Source: an uncultured Acidobacteriota bacterium (GTDB lineage: Bacteria > Acidobacteriota > Vicinamibacteria > Vicinamibacterales > UBA8438). Taken from it: 7,848 nucleotides of DNA. The DNA is taken from positions 1 to 7,848 of the forward strand of contig CALBET010000878.1 in NCBI GenBank assembly GCA_937888665.1. The letters are read 5' to 3'. The translations under genes and the position numbers were made by a program. Shown piece after piece: positions 4,758 to 7,848 of the stretch. Position 1 is the stretch's first letter. Each line of letters begins with the position of its first letter. The notes beneath the pieces are model-generated. The model was given only the letters and a program-made list of their open reading frames with translations. It was not told the origin of the DNA and did not search any database.

Positions 4758-6986
4758 ATGTCATCTGCCACGATCATCTGGACCAAAATCGACGAAGCGC
4801 CAGCCCTGGCCACCTACTCGCTCCTCCCGATCGTGCAGGCGTTCGCCAAGGGCACCGGCGTCGACATCGAGACGCGCGACATCTCGCTGGCGGGCCGGCT
4901 CATTTCGACGTTCCCCGAGCGGCTCACCGAGACGCAGCGCATTCCTGACGCGTTGGCCTCCCTGGGCGATCTGGCGAAGACCCCGGCCGCCAACATCGTG
5001 AAGCTGCCCAACATCAGCGCCTCGATTCCGCAGCTCCAAGCCGCGATCAAGGAGCTGCGGGAGCACGGGTACGACATTCCGGACTATCCGGAAGACCCGA
5101 CGACTGACGCCGAGCGGGTGCTCCAAACCCGCTTCGCCAAGGTGCTGGGGTCGGCGGTCAACCCGGTGCTTCGCGAGGGCAATTCCGACCGGCGCGCGGC
5201 CGCGTCGGTGAAACGGTTTGCGCAGAAGCATCCTCACCGCATGATGAAGGACTGGCCCACCGAGGGGTCGCGGACGCGGGTGGCGCACATGCCGGACAAG
5301 GACTTTTTTGGCAGCGAGCGGTCCGCGACGATCGAGGCGGCCACCGACGTCCGGATCGAATTTGTCGCCACCGACGGGGCGGCCACGGTGCTGAAGCCAC
5401 AGGTGTCACTGCTGGCTGGCGAGGTCATCGATACGGCTGTGATGAACGTGGCGGCGCTGCGGGCGTTCTATGCGCGCACCATCGACGAGGCACGCGGACA
5501 CGGCGTGCTGTTGTCGCTGCACCTCAAGGCCACCATGATGAAGGTGTCCGACCCGGTGATGTTCGGCCACTGTGTGGCGGTGTATTTCGCGGCGGCGCTC
5601 GAGAAACACGCCGACACGCTGAGCGCCGTCGGCGCGAACGTCAACAACGGACTGGCCGGGGTGCTCGACAAGCTGGTCGCCCTGCCCGCGGACACGAAGG
5701 CGGAGATCGAGGCGGACATCGCGGCGGTCTACGCGACACGCCCGCCGCTCGCCATGGTCGATTCGCGCAAGGGCATCACCAACCTCCACGTGCCGAACGA
5801 CGTGATCATCGACGCCTCCATGCCGAATGTGGTCCGCGACGGCGGCCGCATGTGGAACCGCGACGACGAGTTGCAGGACGTCATCGCGATGGTGCCCGAC
5901 CGCTGCTATGCCACCATCTACCAGGCGATCATCGAGGACTGCCAGCAGCACGGTCAGTTCGACCCGTCCACCATGGGCAGCGTGTCAAACGTCGGCCTGA
6001 TGGCGCGGAAGGCGGAAGAATACGGCTCACACGACAAGACCTTCATCGCCCCCGACGCCGGGACGTTCCGAATCGTCGATTCGGCCGGCGCGACCCTGCT
6101 TGAGCAGGCCGCTGAGCCTGGCGACATCTTCAGGATGTGCCAGACGAAGGACGAACCGATTCGCGACTGGGTGAAGCTGGCCGTGACCCGCGCGAGGGCG
6201 TCCGGCTCCCCGACCCTGTTCTGGCTGGATGCCAACCGGGCCCACGACGCCGCGCTGATCAAGAAGGTGCGCGCGTATTTGCCTGACCACAACACCGACG
6301 GCCTCGATATCCGCATCGTGACGCCCGTCGAGGCGATGCGCGTCTCCCTCGAACGAATCCGGCGCGGGGAGGACACCATTGCGGTGACTGGGAACGTGCT
6401 GCGGGACTACCTCACGGACCTGTTCCCCATTCTCGAGCTCGGCACCAGCGCCCGGATGCTGTCGATCGTGCCGCTTCTCAACGGCGGCGGTCTCTTCGAG
6501 ACAGGGGCCGGCGGTTCGGCGCCGAAGCATGTCCAACAGCTGCTCAAGGAAGGGCATCTGCGGTGGGATTCACTCGGCGAATATTGTGCGCTGGTGCCGT
6601 CGCTTGAGTTGCTGGCGACGCAAAACGACAACCCGACGGCCGGACTGCTGGCGGAGACACTCGACCAGGCGATCGGGAGCTATCTGGAGCACGCTCGGTA
6701 TCCCTCCCGCAAGGTGAACGAGATCGACAACCGCGGCAGCACGTTCTATCTCGCGTTGTACTGGGCGCAAGCGCTGGCGGCGCAGGATACGGACCAGGCG
6801 CTGAAGACGCGATTCACCGTGGTGGCCGACGCGCTGGCCGCGAGCGAGACCCAGATCGCGACCGAGCTGCTGGCGGCGCAGGGCCGGCCTGTCGACATGG
6901 GGGGGTACTACCGGCCCGATCCGGATCTGGTCCAGAAGGCCATGCGGCCCAGCGCGACACTCAACGCCATCATCGACAGCATGTAG
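4758..6986 (+). CDS. icd: Isocitrate dehydrogenase (NADP+), monomeric type
   Basis: A 742-residue monomeric isocitrate dehydrogenase (EC 1.1.1.42), which oxidatively decarboxylates isocitrate to 2-oxoglutarate with NADP+ in the cytosolic TCA cycle. The length equals the family norm (about 740). Family landmarks include IIWTKIDEAPALATYSLLP (6-24), GNSDRR with the substrate-binding Ser (141-146), HLKATMMKVSDPVMFGH (255-271), NVNNGLAGVLDKL (294-306), EYGSHDKTF (421-429), FWLDANRAHD (488-497), GTSARMLSIVPLLNGGGLFE (562-581), TGAGGSAPKH (582-591), HLRWDSLGEY (600-609) and RKVNEIDNRGS (651-661). No frameshift or missing motif was seen. Start: ATG 4758 with AAGGA five nt upstream and MSSATIIWTK matching the family N-terminus. 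An in-frame ATG at 4674 would add 28 unrelated residues and has no ribosome site, so it is rejected. The gene appears monocistronic, as the next gene on this strand is distant and the neighbour is convergent. Confidence 0.97.
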   Translation: MSSATIIWTKIDEAPALATYSLLPIVQAFAKGTGVDIETRDISLAGRLISTFPERLTETQRIPDALASLGDLAKTPAANIVKLPNISASIPQLQAAIKELREHGYDIPDYPEDPTTDAERVLQTRFAKVLGSAVNPVLREGNSDRRAAASVKRFAQKHPHRMMKDWPTEGSRTRVAHMPDKDFFGSERSATIEAATDVRIEFVATDGAATVLKPQVSLLAGEVIDTAVMNVAALRAFYARTIDEARGHGVLLSLHLKATMMKVSDPVMFGHCVAVYFAAALEKHADTLSAVGANVNNGLAGVLDKLVALPADTKAEIEADIAAVYATRPPLAMVDSRKGITNLHVPNDVIIDASMPNVVRDGGRMWNRDDELQDVIAMVPDRCYATIYQAIIEDCQQHGQFDPSTMGSVSNVGLMARKAEEYGSHDKTFIAPDAGTFRIVDSAGATLLEQAAEPGDIFRMCQTKDEPIRDWVKLAVTRARASGSPTLFWLDANRAHDAALIKKVRAYLPDHNTDGLDIRIVTPVEAMRVSLERIRRGEDTIAVTGNVLRDYLTDLFPILELGTSARMLSIVPLLNGGGLFETGAGGSAPKHVQQLLKEGHLRWDSLGEYCALVPSLELLATQNDNPTAGLLAETLDQAIGSYLEHARYPSRKVNEIDNRGSTFYLALYWAQALAAQDTDQALKTRFTVVADALAASETQIATELLAAQGRPVDMGGYYRPDPDLVQKAMRPSATLNAIIDSM

Positions 6987-7017
6987 TGCGAGACCGACTG
7001 CGCGGGGTGTCGTGCGG

Positions 7018-7031
7018 CAGCGGCAACGCTG
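7018..7031 (+). other. Small hairpin with GCAA loop after icd
   Basis: CAGCG, a GCAA tetraloop, then CGCTG form a perfect 5-bp stem 31 nt after the icd stop codon. No T-run follows, so it is at best a weak terminator element. Otherwise the 93-nt gap between icd and the convergent pseudogene contains nothing recognisable. Confidence 0.25.
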
Positions 7032-7079
7032 GGGCGGCCCGGATGGCCAGCGGGAGCCGTGATCCGGAGTCGATCGCAC

Positions 7080-7337
7080 CTACTGGACGAATCGCACCTC
7101 GAACATGGTGGGCCACCATGTGCCGGTCAGGTAGAACGTCTCCGCCGCTGGGTCGTACACAATACCGTTGAGAAAATCGGTGCCCAGACGCTCCCCGTCG
7201 TAGCGGAATGTCTCACCGGACGTGAACGAGTCGCGGTCGTACGTAAAGGCCTGCCCCAGCTCGGGGGCCACCTGGTCACGGTGCACGTGGCGCGCGAAAG
7301 ACGTGGCACGCGGGCCCCGACCCGGCGGCTCGGGCAC
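7080..7337 (-). pseudogene. Broken glutaminyl-peptide cyclotransferase (glutamine cyclotransferase) gene
   Basis: An 85-codon frame whose last 36 residues (LGTDFLNGIVYDPAAETFYL, then TGTWWPTMFEVRFVQ) are the hallmark C-terminus of the bacterial/plant-type glutamine cyclotransferase family (PF05096), where LNGIAYDP and TGK-x-WP-x-x-EVRF recur. These enzymes cyclise N-terminal Gln to pyroglutamate in exported proteins and fold as a five-bladed propeller. Residues about 28-49 (GQAFTYDRDSF ... TFRYDGE) match a block that in intact members lies about 90 residues earlier and runs on into a GWGLT motif. Here it joins the C-terminus directly near 7190, implying an in-frame internal deletion of more than one propeller blade. 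Residues 1-20 resemble nothing in the family, and the signal peptide and N-terminal blades are absent. A complete enzyme has about 250 residues, so this is very probably inactive. TAG at 7080-7082 ends it. Confidence 0.75.
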
Positions 7338-7462
7338 CCTAGAGGGCCGTGATGAGGCGGCGCAGGTACGTCACGCCTTCGAAGAATACGTCCAGCTGTT
7401 GTCAGACGTGGTCGCCATCGCGTTGCAGGAGATCTCACCCGCTTCGTCATCTTGATGTACAA

Positions 7463-7482
7463 CCGGGCGGCGGGAGTCGAAC
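7463..7482 (-). other. tRNA/tmRNA 3'-end-like sequence, possible attachment-site core
   Basis: Read on the minus strand this is GTTCGACTCCCGCCGCCCGG. Its first 13-16 nt look like the T-loop (GTTCGAC) and 3' T-stem/acceptor side of a tRNA or, especially, a tmRNA. The matching 5' T-stem strand is absent: ATCAA precedes the loop, where a GCGGG-like arm is required. No D-arm, anticodon arm or CCA follows, so it is not an RNA gene. Such orphan 3' ends arise when an element integrates into the 3' end of a tRNA or tmRNA gene and duplicates the core. The RNA species and att role are inference. Confidence 0.4.
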
Positions 7483-7485
7483 TTG

Positions 7486-7513
7486 ATCAACCCAGTTTCT
7501 CTAACTGGTTGAT
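7486..7513. repeat. Inverted repeat, 11-bp arms with short spacer
   Basis: ATCAACCCAGTT (7486-7497) and AACTGGTTGAT (7503-7513) are reverse complements except for one extra C in the left arm, separated by TCTCT. The lower-GC composition and arm/spacer geometry resemble a tyrosine-recombinase core site or a folded single-stranded site. It lies only 3 nt from the tRNA-end-like sequence. There is no T-run, so a terminator is unlikely. Confidence 0.6.
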
Positions 7514-7613
7514 GGCGTGCGACTTAGCGGTCTAACTCGTTTGGCGACCGCCGCTTGCCCATCGATCTGACTCCCCGGGAGTCCCCAGCAGTCCCCTGGG
7601 ATCGACCCCGGTC

Positions 7614-7632
7614 GTGGAGACATTGTGGAGAC
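7614..7632. repeat. Tandem direct repeat GTGGAGAC x2 (3-nt spacer)
   Basis: GTGGAGAC (7614-7621), ATT, GTGGAGAC (7625-7632): two identical octamers with an 11-nt period, about one helical turn. They would present the same face to a dimer or tandemly binding protein, as arm-type integrase sites or regulator half-sites do. The function is not shown. Confidence 0.55.
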
Positions 7633-7662
7633 GGGCGCAGGCTGGAACCGCTCGTAACCCTC

Positions 7663-7684
7663 GACCTAGCCGAGACCTAGCCGC
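7663..7684. repeat. Tandem 11-nt direct repeat GACCTAGCCG(A/C) x2
   Basis: GACCTAGCCGA (7663-7673) is followed immediately by GACCTAGCCGC (7674-7684). The period of 11 nt is the same as that of the GTGGAGAC pair 31 nt to the left. It sits just before a candidate ATG at 7686, so an operator role for that frame is as possible as an integrase arm site. Confidence 0.55.
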
Positions 7685-7685
7685 G

Positions 7686-7848
7686 ATGAAGCGGGTCGCG
7701 AAGGCCGTGCTCCTCGCTCTGCCGAAGAACGCTTTCCTTCGGCATTCCGACCGAATCCGAAGAGGACAGGCAGATCCGGGCTTGGCCCTGCATCAGTTTG
7801 CTAGACGCTTCCACAACCTGCTACCCGCGGTTCCGGTGGCGAGAGCAG
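7686..7848 (+). CDS. Possible 5' part of a gene, open to window end (unidentified)
   Basis: An ATG at 7686 opens a frame of 54 codons that reaches the window edge without a stop, while the other five frames are closed within this stretch or start late. The peptide begins MKRVAKAVLLALPKNAFLRH, then continues with a basic segment (DRIRRG) and QFARRFHNLLPAVPVARA. I recognise no family. No good Shine-Dalgarno precedes the ATG, and with high GC a 160-nt open frame can occur by chance. The amphipathic, Arg/Leu-rich start is nevertheless plausible for a real protein. Confidence 0.35.
   Translation, partial: MKRVAKAVLLALPKNAFLRHSDRIRRGQADPGLALHQFARRFHNLLPAVPVARA

Larger units (their letters stand above)
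7338..7685. other. Non-coding or degenerate stretch with attachment-site-like repeats
   Basis: No intact gene was recognised. At 7342-7401 (minus) a short stop-bounded peptide, QLDVFFEGVTYLRRLITAL, reads like a real C-terminus, but a TGA at 7402-7404 breaks the frame. The plus strand over the same bases also gives a plausible helix (RHAFEEYVQLLSDVVAIALQ) up to TGA near 7455. Only one can be a relic, and I cannot decide which. From 7463 rightwards the sequence is dominated by a tRNA/tmRNA-end-like core, an inverted repeat, palindromes (GACTCCC-C-GGGAGTC at 7569-7583; CCCAG/CTGGG at 7584-7600) and direct repeats, described separately. Confidence 0.5.

Noticed and set aside
5406..5951. Several long minus-strand open frames across icd (for example 4761-5288, 5406-5951, 6027-6557, 6570-7079)
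   Set aside because: All are antisense shadows of the intact isocitrate dehydrogenase and show no recognisable domains or ribosome sites.
7222..7455. 77-codon plus-strand frame as a gene
   Set aside because: Its first half is antisense to the glutaminyl cyclase remnant and no motif is visible. The helical end alone is not enough support.
7463..7560. Complete tRNA or tmRNA gene on the minus strand
   Set aside because: Beyond the T-loop/3'-end resemblance, the 5' T-stem, acceptor partner, D-arm and anticodon arm cannot be paired.
1..7848. CRISPR array
   Set aside because: No series of regularly spaced identical repeats occurs. The repeats found are pairs only.

Overview
The window is GC-rich bacterial DNA. 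Nothing in it fixes the taxon. The gene mix is a monomeric isocitrate dehydrogenase, a lipoprotein-type cyclase-family hydrolase, a glutaminyl-cyclase remnant, an AbiE module and tandem tyrosine recombinases. This would fit a soil or environmental bacterium such as an acidobacterium, but that is inference. The layout looks like a patch of ordinary metabolic chromosome interrupted by mobile-element debris.

Left part (1-2944, all minus strand). Four genes read leftwards: an AbiEi-type antitoxin/repressor (2280-2894), an AbiEii nucleotidyltransferase toxin (1417-2283, 4-nt GTGA overlap with abiEi), a complete tyrosine recombinase (240-1277), and a second tyrosine recombinase (1-253) that leaves the window and overlaps the first by 14 nt. 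A sigma70-like promoter lies just upstream of abiEi. The overlapping recombinases recall the tandem or trio recombinase elements (RIT type). The AbiE pair would then be cargo or a stability module beside them.

Middle (2945-3549). This gene-poor spacer holds a near-perfect direct repeat of about 22 nt, a weak inverted repeat, and the C-terminal 59 codons of a carboxymuconolactone decarboxylase/AhpD-like gene with no N-terminal half. At the end is a perfect 11-bp GC hairpin abutting the cyclase stop codon.

Centre-right (3550-6986). Two intact, divergently transcribed genes lie here: a probable secreted lipoprotein of the cyclase/kynurenine-formamidase-like family (minus) and a full-length monomeric NADP-dependent isocitrate dehydrogenase (plus, TCA cycle). 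Both have good Shine-Dalgarno sequences.

Right end (6987-7848). A broken glutaminyl-peptide cyclotransferase gene lacks its N-terminus and appears to carry an internal deletion. It is followed by a 20-nt sequence resembling the T-loop and 3' end of a tRNA or tmRNA, with no RNA body attached. Next come an 11-bp inverted repeat, palindromes and short tandem direct repeats, then a reading frame that is open to the window edge. This cluster looks like the end of an integrated element (attachment core plus arm-type repeats), though that is inference. I did not find a clearly new multi-gene system. The most notable items are the AbiE-recombinase array and the att-like right end.
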